From Pacificibacter marinus (GTDB lineage Bacteria > Pseudomonadota > Alphaproteobacteria > Rhodobacterales > Rhodobacteraceae): DNA of 64,000 nt. This document shows positions 9,060 through 17,263 of the stretch, piece after piece (position 1 is the stretch's first letter; every line of letters starts with the position of its first letter). The notes under the pieces were generated by a model, which ran no database searches, was not told the origin of the DNA, and saw only the letters and a program-made list of their open reading frames with translations. The stretch is taken from positions 62,001 to 126,000 of the forward strand of contig NZ_FNZV01000001.1 of the NCBI RefSeq assembly GCF_900109555.1. Reading direction: 5' to 3'. Both the position numbers and the translations under genes were made by a program.

Positions 9060-10502
9060 TTATGGTTTTGCCGTGTCGCCAGCTGTCAAAAGAAACGAGA
9101 CAGGCACGATTTCAACCGAGGCCGCGCGGTTACCCAAGGACCATTCCACCAAAGCTTTCAGTGTGTCTGATTTTGCCCGTCCAACCAAAATGATGTCTTC
9201 GTCGATACCAGAGCGAAAGGCCGCTTGATCTAAAAAACGTTTGATTGCTGACACATCTTGGTCGCGCCCATCAAAGTCACGAAACACCAAGGCTGCAGGT
9301 AAATCTGCACGTTTGGATTCTTGCATCATCGCGTTCAATCCACGTGAAAATGACACAAGGCCATGACCACTTGAGGCTGCTGAGGCCACAACCTGTGCCG
9401 CAACATCACGCGAGGCTTGAAATGACGCCGACGGCACATCCAAAAAGCCGATCGACACAGGCATCAAATCGCGGGCTTGGGTGATGGTGACCGCCACATC
9501 TTGCGCGGTGGCCCCCTCGGGTAAACCGATCAAGGCCAAGACTTCAAACCCGTTTTGGCGGTACATCTGCGCGCGTTCTGTGGCACCGGGGGCCAAGGCA
9601 TCTACTGCAAACGTCACGGGGAAAGGTAGGTTTGCGAGCAGCGTCGCATTGGGGTCGATCTCGCCAATATCGACCAAAATGACTGACATTTCAGGGGCTT
9701 TGCCTAGTTTGGTGTAATCGGCTGAAAAGGCTACCAAAGCGGGCAAATCATCTGCGACAACCATAGGCGCCGCGTCTTCTTGGGCACTGCCGGACACAGA
9801 TGGCAGGCGCATTGATTTCAAATTATCTTGGCGGTCAGTAAAGCTTCCAACTTTGGTTCCAATCGTCTTTTGCCCCTGAGGTGTCAGTTTTGATGGCGCG
9901 GTTTCAGGCGCAATGTCCCTATCCGACATCTGAGTTTGCGCGGGTAATTTCGGATCGATTTGCAGGGGCAGATCTGCTTTTTCTGGCGTGGTCAATTCCA
10001 TCGCTTGCGGGCTGTTGACGACGGGGGTATCGCCCCCCACATCTGGGACTTCACGGGTGTCAGCCATCGGTTCACTAAGCGGGCTGGGGGCCATAATATC
10101 AGGCGATGCTGCGGTTTCGGTTTTTGGCGTTGACAGTGTATCTGGCGTCGTTTCTGTAGCCATTTCATCTGGCTTTGTGGCGCTCAGATTAGGCGTATTT
10201 ACTGCCTTGGGGGTGCTCATATCGAGCGGCATATCTTGTGCCATATCGGGACTGATCGGCATGGATGGGGCAAGACTGGTACTGGGTGTATTGGGTTCAT
10301 TAGAGGCGCTTGGCGCAACATCCTCTGGCACACTCTCATCAGGTACTGTTTCATCAGATGAAACAGCGTCGTCAGCGCGCATGTCTGGTGCTGCTGAAAT
10401 TGGCGTCAAAGAAACTTTTTCCACCATCTGATTGGCCACAGTCATGATTCCAAAGCCCACAATCGAGCCCCACACCAAGCCTGCCAAAATTCCGCGTCCC
10501 AT
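9060..10502 (-). CDS. Divergent polysaccharide deacetylase (YibQ-like, DUF610)
   Basis: 480 residues from the preferred start (MGRGILAGLVWGSIVG, residues 1-30 forming an anchor or signal helix; an AAGGGGCGG ribosome site precedes it). A long Pro/Ser/Thr/Asp-rich disordered linker covers about residues 40-260. The carboxy-terminal part (about 275-475) shows the divergent polysaccharide deacetylase pattern: VILVDIGEIDPNATLLANLPFPVTFAVDAL, a beta-alpha repeat, then LVSFSRGLNAM and a final IVPVSFLL. Members are periplasmic NodB-fold proteins acting presumably on cell-wall or envelope glycans; catalytic metal ligands are poorly conserved. It is divergent from trpG. Confidence 0.85.
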   Translation of the reverse strand: MGRGILAGLVWGSIVGFGIMTVANQMVEKVSLTPISAAPDMRADDAVSSDETVPDESVPEDVAPSASNEPNTPSTSLAPSMPISPDMAQDMPLDMSTPKAVNTPNLSATKPDEMATETTPDTLSTPKTETAASPDIMAPSPLSEPMADTREVPDVGGDTPVVNSPQAMELTTPEKADLPLQIDPKLPAQTQMSDRDIAPETAPSKLTPQGQKTIGTKVGSFTDRQDNLKSMRLPSVSGSAQEDAAPMVVADDLPALVAFSADYTKLGKAPEMSVILVDIGEIDPNATLLANLPFPVTFAVDALAPGATERAQMYRQNGFEVLALIGLPEGATAQDVAVTITQARDLMPVSIGFLDVPSASFQASRDVAAQVVASAASSGHGLVSFSRGLNAMMQESKRADLPAALVFRDFDGRDQDVSAIKRFLDQAAFRSGIDEDIILVGRAKSDTLKALVEWSLGNRAASVEIVPVSFLLTAGDTAKP

Positions 10503-10790
10503 TCGTCGCCGCCCCTTGCTTATTCTTGTGCATATTCGTGCACGCACCAATTTTTATTGGCCTATCGTTATGCTTTGTGGTGCATTTGAAGCGTCAAAAG
10601 CTCTCAAACACTGCGAAAATCAAGTGCATGGCCTTGACCCTTCGCCCACCTTCGTGGACATGTATAGCGCGTGTATGAGCTGGGTTCATCCCCTTTCGAC
10701 ACAGGCCCTGCACGATGGACCCGGATCGGTCACAAATTGCTGATCAATATGCCGCGCGTCCCTATGATAACTGTTTTGGAAAGACCCGCC

Positions 10791-11399
10791 ATGTTGCTTT
10801 TGATCGATAATTACGACAGTTTCACCTATAACCTTGTTCACTATATTGGTGAGCTTGGGGTGGAAACCAAAGTGATCCGCAATGATGATATGACCGTAGA
10901 ACAAGCGCTGGCGCTCAAGCCCGCTGGCATTTTGCTGTCACCTGGTCCCAAAACACCGCTTGAAGCAGGCATATGTCTTGAGATGGTCCATGCTGCGGCC
11001 AAGCACGAGATCCCGTTGTTTGGCGTGTGTTTGGGGCATCAATCCATTGGCCAAGCCTTTGGCGGTCAAGTCGTGCGCTGTCATGAGATTGTACACGGTA
11101 AAATGGGCGCGATCTTGCACCAAGGCAAAGGCGTTTTTGCTGGGCTGCCATCGCCTTTGGCGGGCACGCGCTATCATTCTCTGGTGGTGGACCGCGCCAC
11201 CCTGCCCGATTGTTTGGAAATCACGGCCGAATTGGAAGATGGCACAATAATGGGTTTGCGGCACAAAACGCTGCCCATCGAGGGCGTGCAATTTCACCCA
11301 GAAAGCATCCGATCTGAACACGGCCATGACATGCTGCGCACCTTTCTAAATCAATTCGCCAATACCAAAGAGATTTCGACCCAAAAGGTGCCAGCATGA
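10791..11399 (+). CDS. trpG: Anthranilate synthase/aminodeoxychorismate synthase glutaminase subunit
   Basis: 202 residues, a complete class I glutamine amidotransferase. The ATG at 10791 is chosen because [16 protein letters not shown] is the universal start of TrpG/PabA; the upstream in-frame extension is not conserved-looking. The triad is visible: nucleophile Cys in FGVCLGHQ, and His-Glu in GVQFHPESI. It releases ammonia from glutamine for anthranilate (with TrpE) and possibly for aminodeoxychorismate. It overlaps trpD by four bases (ATGA). trpE is not in the window. Confidence 0.95.
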   Translation: MLLLIDNYDSFTYNLVHYIGELGVETKVIRNDDMTVEQALALKPAGILLSPGPKTPLEAGICLEMVHAAAKHEIPLFGVCLGHQSIGQAFGGQVVRCHEIVHGKMGAILHQGKGVFAGLPSPLAGTRYHSLVVDRATLPDCLEITAELEDGTIMGLRHKTLPIEGVQFHPESIRSEHGHDMLRTFLNQFANTKEISTQKVPA

Positions 11400-12430
11400 C
11401 AACAGCATATAATCCAGACAAAGCAATGAAAGCCCTTATTTTCGCAGCGTCCGAAGGCCCGATGAGCCGATCCCAAGCGGCGGAAGCCTTTGAGATTTTG
11501 TTCGAAGGTCAAGCGACGCCAGCCCAAATTGGCGGGCTGTTGATGGCCATGCGCGCGCGCGGTGAAGCGGTGTCGGAATACGCTGCCGCAGCCGCTGCGA
11601 TGCGGGCCAAATGCCTGCCTGTGAAAGCCCCCGAGAGCGCGATGGATATCGTCGGCACGGGCGGTGACGGCATGGGCACGTTGAACATTTCCACAGCAAC
11701 GGCATTTGTTGTCGCGGGCGCGGGTGTGCCGGTCGCCAAACACGGGAATCGCAACCTGTCGTCTAAATCCGGCTCTGCCGATGCTTTGACCGCATCTGGC
11801 ATCAACATCATGGTCACGCCAGATGTGGTCGAGCGCGCGATCAACGAGGTCGGCATCGGCTTTATGATGGCCCCGATGCATCACCCTGCGATGAAAGATG
11901 TGATGCCTGTGCGCCAAGAGCTTGGCTGCAAAACCATCTTTAACATTCTAGGCCCACTGACCAATCCTGCGGGCGTCAAACGTCAACTCACAGGCGCGTT
12001 TGCCCCCGATTTGATCCACCCGATGGCGGAAACGTTGATGACGCTCGGCTCGACAAAAGCATGGCTTGTGCATGGTCACGATGGGTTGGATGAGGTGTCA
12101 ATCTCTGGCCCGACCGCTGTTGCTGCTTTAGAAAACGGCGCGATCAAATCGCTTGAAATTCATCCCGAAGATGCTGGTCTGCCCGTGCATCCGCTGCGCG
12201 ATATTTTGGGCGGCTCACCTGTTGAAAACGCCAAGGCTATGCGCGTGATGTTGGGCGGTGCCGCAGGGGCTTACCGCGATGCCGTGTTGTTCAACGCGGC
12301 GGCAGCATTGGTTGTGGCCGACAAGGTCAGCGATCTGAAAGCAGGTGTTGAAATGGCTGCCGAAAGCGTGGATTCAGGCGCTGCTTTGGCCAAACTCGAT
12401 GCTTTGGCCGCACTGACATCAGCGAGTTAA
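11396..12430 (+). CDS. trpD: Anthranilate phosphoribosyltransferase
   Basis: 344 residues, normal length. The family signature is present: the PRPP-binding [19 protein letters not shown] and [17 protein letters not shown], then [15 protein letters not shown] and [11 protein letters not shown]. It transfers the phosphoribosyl group to anthranilate, the second tryptophan-specific step. It starts at the ATGA overlap with trpG, so the two are translationally coupled. In many related genomes trpC follows directly; here a transporter/P450 unit intervenes and a terminator follows trpD. Confidence 0.96.
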   Translation: MTTAYNPDKAMKALIFAASEGPMSRSQAAEAFEILFEGQATPAQIGGLLMAMRARGEAVSEYAAAAAAMRAKCLPVKAPESAMDIVGTGGDGMGTLNISTATAFVVAGAGVPVAKHGNRNLSSKSGSADALTASGINIMVTPDVVERAINEVGIGFMMAPMHHPAMKDVMPVRQELGCKTIFNILGPLTNPAGVKRQLTGAFAPDLIHPMAETLMTLGSTKAWLVHGHDGLDEVSISGPTAVAALENGAIKSLEIHPEDAGLPVHPLRDILGGSPVENAKAMRVMLGGAAGAYRDAVLFNAAAALVVADKVSDLKAGVEMAAESVDSGAALAKLDALAALTSAS

Positions 12431-12475
12431 ATCCAAGGGCCTTGTAGCGGCCAATAATTCCAAAGAACAAACCAT

Positions 12476-12510
12476 AAAAAAAGGGGCCCCAAACGGAGGC
12501 CCCTTTTAAA
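12476..12510. terminator. Bidirectional terminator between trpD and dctM
   Basis: AAAAAAAGGGGCC (left arm) pairs with GGCCCCTTTT (right arm) around a short CCAAACGGA loop; A-rich and T-rich flanks allow it to work on both strands. It ends trpGD rightward and the dct operon leftward. Confidence 0.85.
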
Positions 12511-12528
12511 TACAACATAAGTCACTGG

Positions 12529-13917
12529 TTAATTGGTTATAATTTCGGGCCCCATCAGCGAGTTTGGCAGATAGGTCGAAATAATTGGCACGTAGGTGAC
12601 CAAAATCAAGAACACGAACAAGATCGCCAAGAACGGTGCGGCGGCGCGTACAACGGCCATCATCGGCATGCCAGCCACCCCAGAGGTCACGAACAGGTTC
12701 AAGCCAACAGGCGGTGTGATCATGCCGATTTCCATGTTCACGACCATGATGATCCCAAGGTGGATCGGGTCGACGCCCAGCTCAATCGCGATGGGGAACA
12801 CAAGTGGTGCCACGATAACAATCAGACCTGAGGGTTCCATAAATTGACCACCGATCAGCAAGATCACGTTGACCATGACTAGGAACATGATTTTGCCAAA
12901 TCCAGCCGACAGCATCGCATTGGCAATTTGCTGCGGGATTTGTTCATCGGTCAATACGTGCTTTAGAATCAGCGCGTTGGCGATGATGAACATCAACATG
13001 ATGGTCAGCTTGCCCGCATCAAACAACGTATCACGCGTGTCTTTGTGGAAAAACGCGGTCACGATGGCTTGGGGTTTGCGCAGCAAAGACACACGGGCGT
13101 CAGAACCTTTGAGCGGCCCCATATCACGGTACACGAATGAGGCCACAAAGAAGGCATAAACAGAGGCCACAGCCGCCGCTTCAGTCGGGGTAAAGATCGC
13201 GCCTGTGATACCCGGAATGCCATAAATACCGACCATGATAATCACGATCAACATCAAGCCCCAGAACGCATCTTTGAACGAATTCCAAATCTCGCCCCAG
13301 CCCGCCCATTCGCCTTTTGGCAGTTTCTTGATCCGCGCAATCACATAGATGGCGATCATCAACATTGTGCCCGCCAAAAGCCCCGGGATCACGCCAGCCA
13401 AGAACATACGGCCCACGGAAACGTCGGTCGCAGAAGCGTAAACAACCATCACAATGGACGGTGGGATCAAGATGCCAAGCGTGCCTGCGTTACAAATCAC
13501 GCCAGCGGCGAAGTCTTTGGTGTAGCCCACTTTTTTCATTGCAGCGATCACGATCGTGCCGATGGCAACAACTGTCGCAGGCGACGAGCCAGACAAGGCT
13601 GCAAAAATCATACAGGCAAACACACCCGCGATGGCAAGACCACCATGCATGTGGCCGACACAGGCGATGGAAAACCGCACAATGCGCGTCGCCACGCCGC
13701 CTGTGGACATGAAACTAGAGGCTAGAATGAAAAACGGAATTGCCAAAAGCGTGTAATGCCCCGCCATAGCTTGGTACAAAGATTGCGCCACAGAGGCGAG
13801 CGATGTGTCTGAAAACATGAGCAAAAAGATCATGGACGACAGGCCAAGAGACACAGCAATCGGCACGCCGATCAGCAACAATCCCAAAACCATAGCAAAT
13901 AGAAAAATGACATCCAT
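12529..13917 (-). CDS. dctM: TRAP transporter large permease subunit DctM
   Basis: 462 residues with about twelve to fourteen hydrophobic helices. The DctM family pattern is clear: LGLLLIGVPIAVSLG near the start, the GLAIAGVFACMIFAALSGSSPATVVAIG box, and the late EIGMITPPVGLNLFV motif. It is the main transmembrane channel of a Na+-coupled TRAP transporter. It is the last gene of dctP-dctQ-dctM, separated from dctQ by five bases. Confidence 0.95.
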   Translation of the reverse strand: MDVIFLFAMVLGLLLIGVPIAVSLGLSSMIFLLMFSDTSLASVAQSLYQAMAGHYTLLAIPFFILASSFMSTGGVATRIVRFSIACVGHMHGGLAIAGVFACMIFAALSGSSPATVVAIGTIVIAAMKKVGYTKDFAAGVICNAGTLGILIPPSIVMVVYASATDVSVGRMFLAGVIPGLLAGTMLMIAIYVIARIKKLPKGEWAGWGEIWNSFKDAFWGLMLIVIIMVGIYGIPGITGAIFTPTEAAAVASVYAFFVASFVYRDMGPLKGSDARVSLLRKPQAIVTAFFHKDTRDTLFDAGKLTIMLMFIIANALILKHVLTDEQIPQQIANAMLSAGFGKIMFLVMVNVILLIGGQFMEPSGLIVIVAPLVFPIAIELGVDPIHLGIIMVVNMEIGMITPPVGLNLFVTSGVAGMPMMAVVRAAAPFLAILFVFLILVTYVPIISTYLPNSLMGPEIITN

Positions 13918-13922
13918 TGCGA

Positions 13923-14609
13923 TTATTCCTTGTTCAAGTCGGCAGCAGCGCGCTCGACGTCTTCTTCGGCTTCATGCGACACGATCAAACTGGCCTGTTC
14001 ACCTTTGATGATACGGATCGTCGCTTGGACAACACGCAGCAAGATCAACGCACAGCCAAAGGGGATGATGGCATAGGGCACAACGCGGGGCAGTTTGTCA
14101 TAGCTGTCACCATAGTTGATCGCATCTTCCAGCCAGCGGAAAATACCCAACATCGGCACTTGATCCGTCATGTAAAACGCACGATCACGGGTGTTTTCAG
14201 TAAAGCCAAGCGGGAACCAGCGGCCTTCTGTGGGCTGCAAGGCTGCAAAGGGCGCCCAGTAATCCCATGCGCCTTTCATCAAAAGGCTTGCATAGATCAA
14301 ACAGACGGCAGCTGACAGTAATGCCGTGATACGTTGACCGCGTGCAGGCAGCATATTGGTCACAGCGTCCACGCCCAAATGCGTGGTCTTTTTGAACCCA
14401 TATGAAATGCCCAGCATCACCAACCAAGCGAAAAGGATCAGCACCACTTCAAGACCCCAAATCAGGGACTCGTTAAACACGTAGCGCATCACCACATTGA
14501 CGAATGTGATCAGGGTCATCACCCCAAGAATGGCTGCGATAATGTTTTCTTCGACGCTGTCAAAAAAGCGCCCCAAGGCCGTGCCTTGGCTGTCATCATG
14601 ATGTGACAT
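13923..14609 (-). CDS. dctQ: TRAP transporter small permease subunit DctQ
   Basis: 228 residues with four membrane helices, longer than typical DctQ (about 160-200) because of a hydrophilic insert near residues 130-175. The alphaproteobacterial C4-dicarboxylate DctQ subfamily has a similar long loop. The signature NVVMRYVFNESLIWGLEV (about residues 40-57) is present. It pairs with DctM in the membrane and contacts DctP. It is separated from dctP by a 131-base gap with a hairpin. Confidence 0.93.
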   Translation of the reverse strand: MSHHDDSQGTALGRFFDSVEENIIAAILGVMTLITFVNVVMRYVFNESLIWGLEVVLILFAWLVMLGISYGFKKTTHLGVDAVTNMLPARGQRITALLSAAVCLIYASLLMKGAWDYWAPFAALQPTEGRWFPLGFTENTRDRAFYMTDQVPMLGIFRWLEDAINYGDSYDKLPRVVPYAIIPFGCALILLRVVQATIRIIKGEQASLIVSHEAEEDVERAAADLNKE

Positions 14610-14682
14610 GTCTTTGTCCCTTGTTATTTTGGGTCGGGGGGCGGCGGCGCTATTTGGATCAGCGCGGGGATCACGGGGTTTG

Positions 14683-14721
14683 AAAATGGCCCCAAACCGT
14701 TCTGTGCGGCGGGGCCATTTT
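14683..14721 (-). terminator. Intra-operon hairpin (attenuator-like) between dctP and dctQ
   Basis: On the minus strand the arms TAAAATGGCCCC and GGGGCCATTTT pair over 11 bp soon after the dctP stop. The T-run after it is modest (CA follows TTTT), so read-through is likely. This would give more DctP than membrane subunits, a common feature of binding-protein transporter operons. Confidence 0.65.
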
Positions 14722-14740
14722 AGATTTTTACATCAAAGAC

Positions 14741-15742
14741 TTAGTGCTTTGCGTTGATCTCTTGTGCGGCAGCAATATTGTCTGCGCCAACATCACCTTC
14801 GAACTGTGCCCAAACAGGTTTCATCACATCGACCCAAGCTTGGCGTTGGTCCGCATCCAATTCACGGATCACGCCGCCTGCATCCAAAACAGCTTGACGG
14901 TTTTGCATGTCAACGTCAGCGATGGCTGCGTTGCGCTCAGTTGTGACTTCCATCATGATTGTGGACAGCTGATCACGGATATCCGCATCAAGACCTTCCC
15001 ACCAATCAACAGATGTCACGACCATGTAGTCCAAAAGACCGTGGTTTGTTTCTGTGATCCCGTCTTGGACCTCAAAGAATTTTTGGCCGTAGACGTTGGA
15101 CCATGTGTTTTCTTGACCATCAACAACGCCTGTTTGCAACGCGCCGTACACTTCTGAGAATGACATCGGCTGTGGTGACGCATCAAGCGCTTCCATTTGA
15201 GCAACCAAAACATCAGAAGGCTGCACGCGGAATTTCAAACCAGCGGCATCTGCTGGCAACACAAGCGGTTTGTTCGCAGAGAATTGTTTCAGACCATTGT
15301 GCCAGAACCCAAGACCCAAAAGACCACGACGTACCATGGCTTCTTTCATGTCTTGACCGGTTTCAGACTGTTGGAATTCTTCCACAGCATCCATGTTTTT
15401 GAACATGAACGGCAGATCGAAGATGCGGTAAATTTTGGTGAATGTTTCAAACTTAGACAGGCTTGGCGCCGCCATTTGCACATCGCCTTGCAGCATGGCT
15501 TCTAGCACTTGGTCATCGTTGTACAGTGTGGAGTTTGGGTAAACTTCGACACAGGCTTTGCCGTCCATTTCAGCATTCACACGCTCCATGAACAGGTTGG
15601 CAGCGATGCCCTTTGGGTGCTTGTCAGTGTTGGTGACGTGGCTGAATTTGATAACCATTTCGCCAGCGTCACAGGCCGCCATTGCAGATGTACCAGTGAC
15701 GGCCAAAGCGAGCGCGGTAGCGGCAGATGCGAGAAATTTCAT
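14741..15742 (-). CDS. dctP: C4-dicarboxylate TRAP transporter substrate-binding protein DctP
   Basis: 333 residues. The start at 15742 gives a clean signal peptide (MKFLASAATALALAVTGTSAMA, cleavage after AMA) and has GGGAGGAC as ribosome site. The mature part matches DctP: KFSHVTNTDKHPKG, then GLKFRVQPSDV with the conserved carboxylate-binding Arg, then GVVDGQENTWSNV. It is a periplasmic receptor, probably for malate, succinate or fumarate, delivering to DctQM. It is the first gene of the operon, with a putative sigma-54 promoter and two palindromic operators upstream. Confidence 0.95.
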   Translation of the reverse strand: MKFLASAATALALAVTGTSAMAACDAGEMVIKFSHVTNTDKHPKGIAANLFMERVNAEMDGKACVEVYPNSTLYNDDQVLEAMLQGDVQMAAPSLSKFETFTKIYRIFDLPFMFKNMDAVEEFQQSETGQDMKEAMVRRGLLGLGFWHNGLKQFSANKPLVLPADAAGLKFRVQPSDVLVAQMEALDASPQPMSFSEVYGALQTGVVDGQENTWSNVYGQKFFEVQDGITETNHGLLDYMVVTSVDWWEGLDADIRDQLSTIMMEVTTERNAAIADVDMQNRQAVLDAGGVIRELDADQRQAWVDVMKPVWAQFEGDVGADNIAAAQEINAKH

Positions 15743-15802
15743 AGGTGTCCTCCCAGACAAGATGTCATAATTTTTGACCTCGGCCCGTTGAATCAGGGCG
15801 CT

Positions 15803-15817
15803 GCAGGTTCAAGGCCA
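15803..15817 (-). promoter_or_regulatory. Candidate sigma-54 (-24/-12) promoter of dctPQM
   Basis: The minus strand reads TGGCCTTGAACCTGC. It matches the consensus TGGCAC-N5-TTGC at TGGC and TGC, with the essential GG and GC ten bases apart. It lies 61 bases upstream of the dctP ATG, and the two palindromes are 130-190 bases further upstream, the distance expected for enhancer-type sites. Confidence 0.5.
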
Positions 15818-15943
15818 GACAACAGCCTGTCGGCAAAGGCGACAAGGGGAAGTGACAGCTTTGTGAAATATGTAAATATTTCATTAAATTTCAGATCGTT
15901 ACAAACGAACCGGTCACATAACAGCCATGCGCCGCACGCATAC

Positions 15944-15994
15944 TGTGCGGATCACCGCACATAGGTTAGCGATCACTGTGCGGAATATCGCACA
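15944..15994. promoter_or_regulatory. Two palindromic operators upstream of dctP
   Basis: Site 1 (15944-15961) is a perfect 18-bp palindrome, TGTGCGGATCACCGCACA. Site 2 (15977-15994) is TGTGCGGAATATCGCACA with one mismatch. Their centres are 33 bp apart, about three helical turns, favouring cooperative binding on one DNA face. From memory the motif TGTGCGG-N4-CCGCACA agrees with DctD upstream activating sites of rhizobial dctA. The likely binder is the adjacent DctD-like regulator. Confidence 0.75.
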
Positions 15995-16021
15995 CAGACG
16001 CACAATGTCTATCGCCCCCTA

Positions 16022-17263
16022 TCAGCGATACAATTCAGCCAAAACACCATGTCGTGTCAGTTTGTCGTAAAATGTTTTGCGTGGCAGTTTTAGGCCTTTG
16101 GCGGCTTCTGTCGCGTTGCCGTGGTGGCGTTGCAGGGCCGATATCAACAAAGAGCGTTCTACCTGTGCCATTTGTTCGACCAAACCCAATTCCCCCTCAG
16201 GCGCGCCCCCATCCGACAGTCCCATGACAAAGCGCATCGCGGCATTCATCAAACTGCGCGCATTGCCGGGCCAGTTTTGCGCCATCAAATTCGCGATAAT
16301 TTCTGAAGTGATTTCAGGCACGGGCAGATTGGTTTGCTCGCACGCGATATCAACATAATGGCGGAACAGCACAGGAATGTCTTCGGGGCGTTCGCGCAAG
16401 GGCGGAATGCGGATCACAGCGGCCTCAAGCCGATAAAACAAATCCGCCGAAAATCCATTTCGCGCCACCAAATCAGACAGATTGGCATAGCTGCCCGCAA
16501 TCAAACGCGGACGATCATGGGTCTCAAGCAAATCCAACAATGAAAATTGTACATTTGATGGCAAAGCAGCGACTTCGTCGATGAAAATAGACCCTTCTGC
16601 AGCATCTTGAAAGGCCGCGGTCAAAGTGCGGGGTGTCATAGCCGCGCCAGAGAATTTCAAGAACGGCGCGACGGACCCAGCAGACAACAGATGCACGACT
16701 TCGGCCATTTTAGCGGTGCCCACACCAGGCTCGCCCGTGACCAACACATCCGCAGCAGAGCGCGCCACCGTGCGGGCCTCGCTGCGCAACCGTTTGGACA
16801 GAGCCGACGTGCCACGCAACAGCCGCGCGGCTGCATCACCCGATTCCACTTGGCGCTTCAAACGTCGATTTTCCAACACCAGTGCCCGCGTGCGCAAAGC
16901 CTTTTCCACCACGGCCACAAGTTCTTTGGGCGAACATGGTTTTTCCAAGAAATCAAATGCACCGCTGGAAATCCCTTTGACCGCCATCGGAATATCGCCT
17001 TCGCCCGTCAGCAAAACAACAGGCAGTTCTGGGTCGAGCCCTTGGGCATATTCCAATAGGGCAAACCCGTCTTTGCCCGGCATCCGAATGTCTGTGACAA
17101 CGACGCCCGCGAAATCCCGAATGATGTGATCTTTGGCTTCGATATACGTGCCAGCCAAGGTGGGCACCAATTCTGCCAGTTCAAGCGTTTGCCCCAAAGC
17201 CTCGCGCACTGATGCGTCATCATCGACCAAAAGCACACGATCCACAGCATTGGTTCTTTTCAT
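16022..17263 (-). CDS. dctD: DctD-like NtrC-family response regulator with degenerate ATPase domain
   Basis: 413 residues. The receiver domain (about 9-120) has acceptor Asp58 in VVVTDIRMPG and the conserved Lys108 in FLEKPC. The AAA+ domain (about 145-370) is shortened: Walker A reads GEPGVGTAK (177-185) without the GK[ST] lysine, the segment that normally carries GAFTGA is missing (about 208-218), and the arginine-finger motif FR.DLYYRL is FSADLFYRL. Walker B (SIFIDEV) and PPLRERPEDI remain. A Fis-type HTH (about 385-410) closes the protein. It probably binds the palindromes upstream of dctP but may not remodel sigma-54 holoenzyme. It overlaps the kinase gene by an ATGA. Confidence 0.92.
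   Translation of the reverse strand: MKRTNAVDRVLLVDDDASVREALGQTLELAELVPTLAGTYIEAKDHIIRDFAGVVVTDIRMPGKDGFALLEYAQGLDPELPVVLLTGEGDIPMAVKGISSGAFDFLEKPCSPKELVAVVEKALRTRALVLENRRLKRQVESGDAAARLLRGTSALSKRLRSEARTVARSAADVLVTGEPGVGTAKMAEVVHLLSAGSVAPFLKFSGAAMTPRTLTAAFQDAAEGSIFIDEVAALPSNVQFSLLDLLETHDRPRLIAGSYANLSDLVARNGFSADLFYRLEAAVIRIPPLRERPEDIPVLFRHYVDIACEQTNLPVPEITSEIIANLMAQNWPGNARSLMNAAMRFVMGLSDGGAPEGELGLVEQMAQVERSLLISALQRHHGNATEAAKGLKLPRKTFYDKLTRHGVLAELYR

Noticed and set aside
10551-10790. Tryptophan attenuator before trpG
   Set aside because: No short frame with clustered Trp codons and no competing hairpins with T-run were found.
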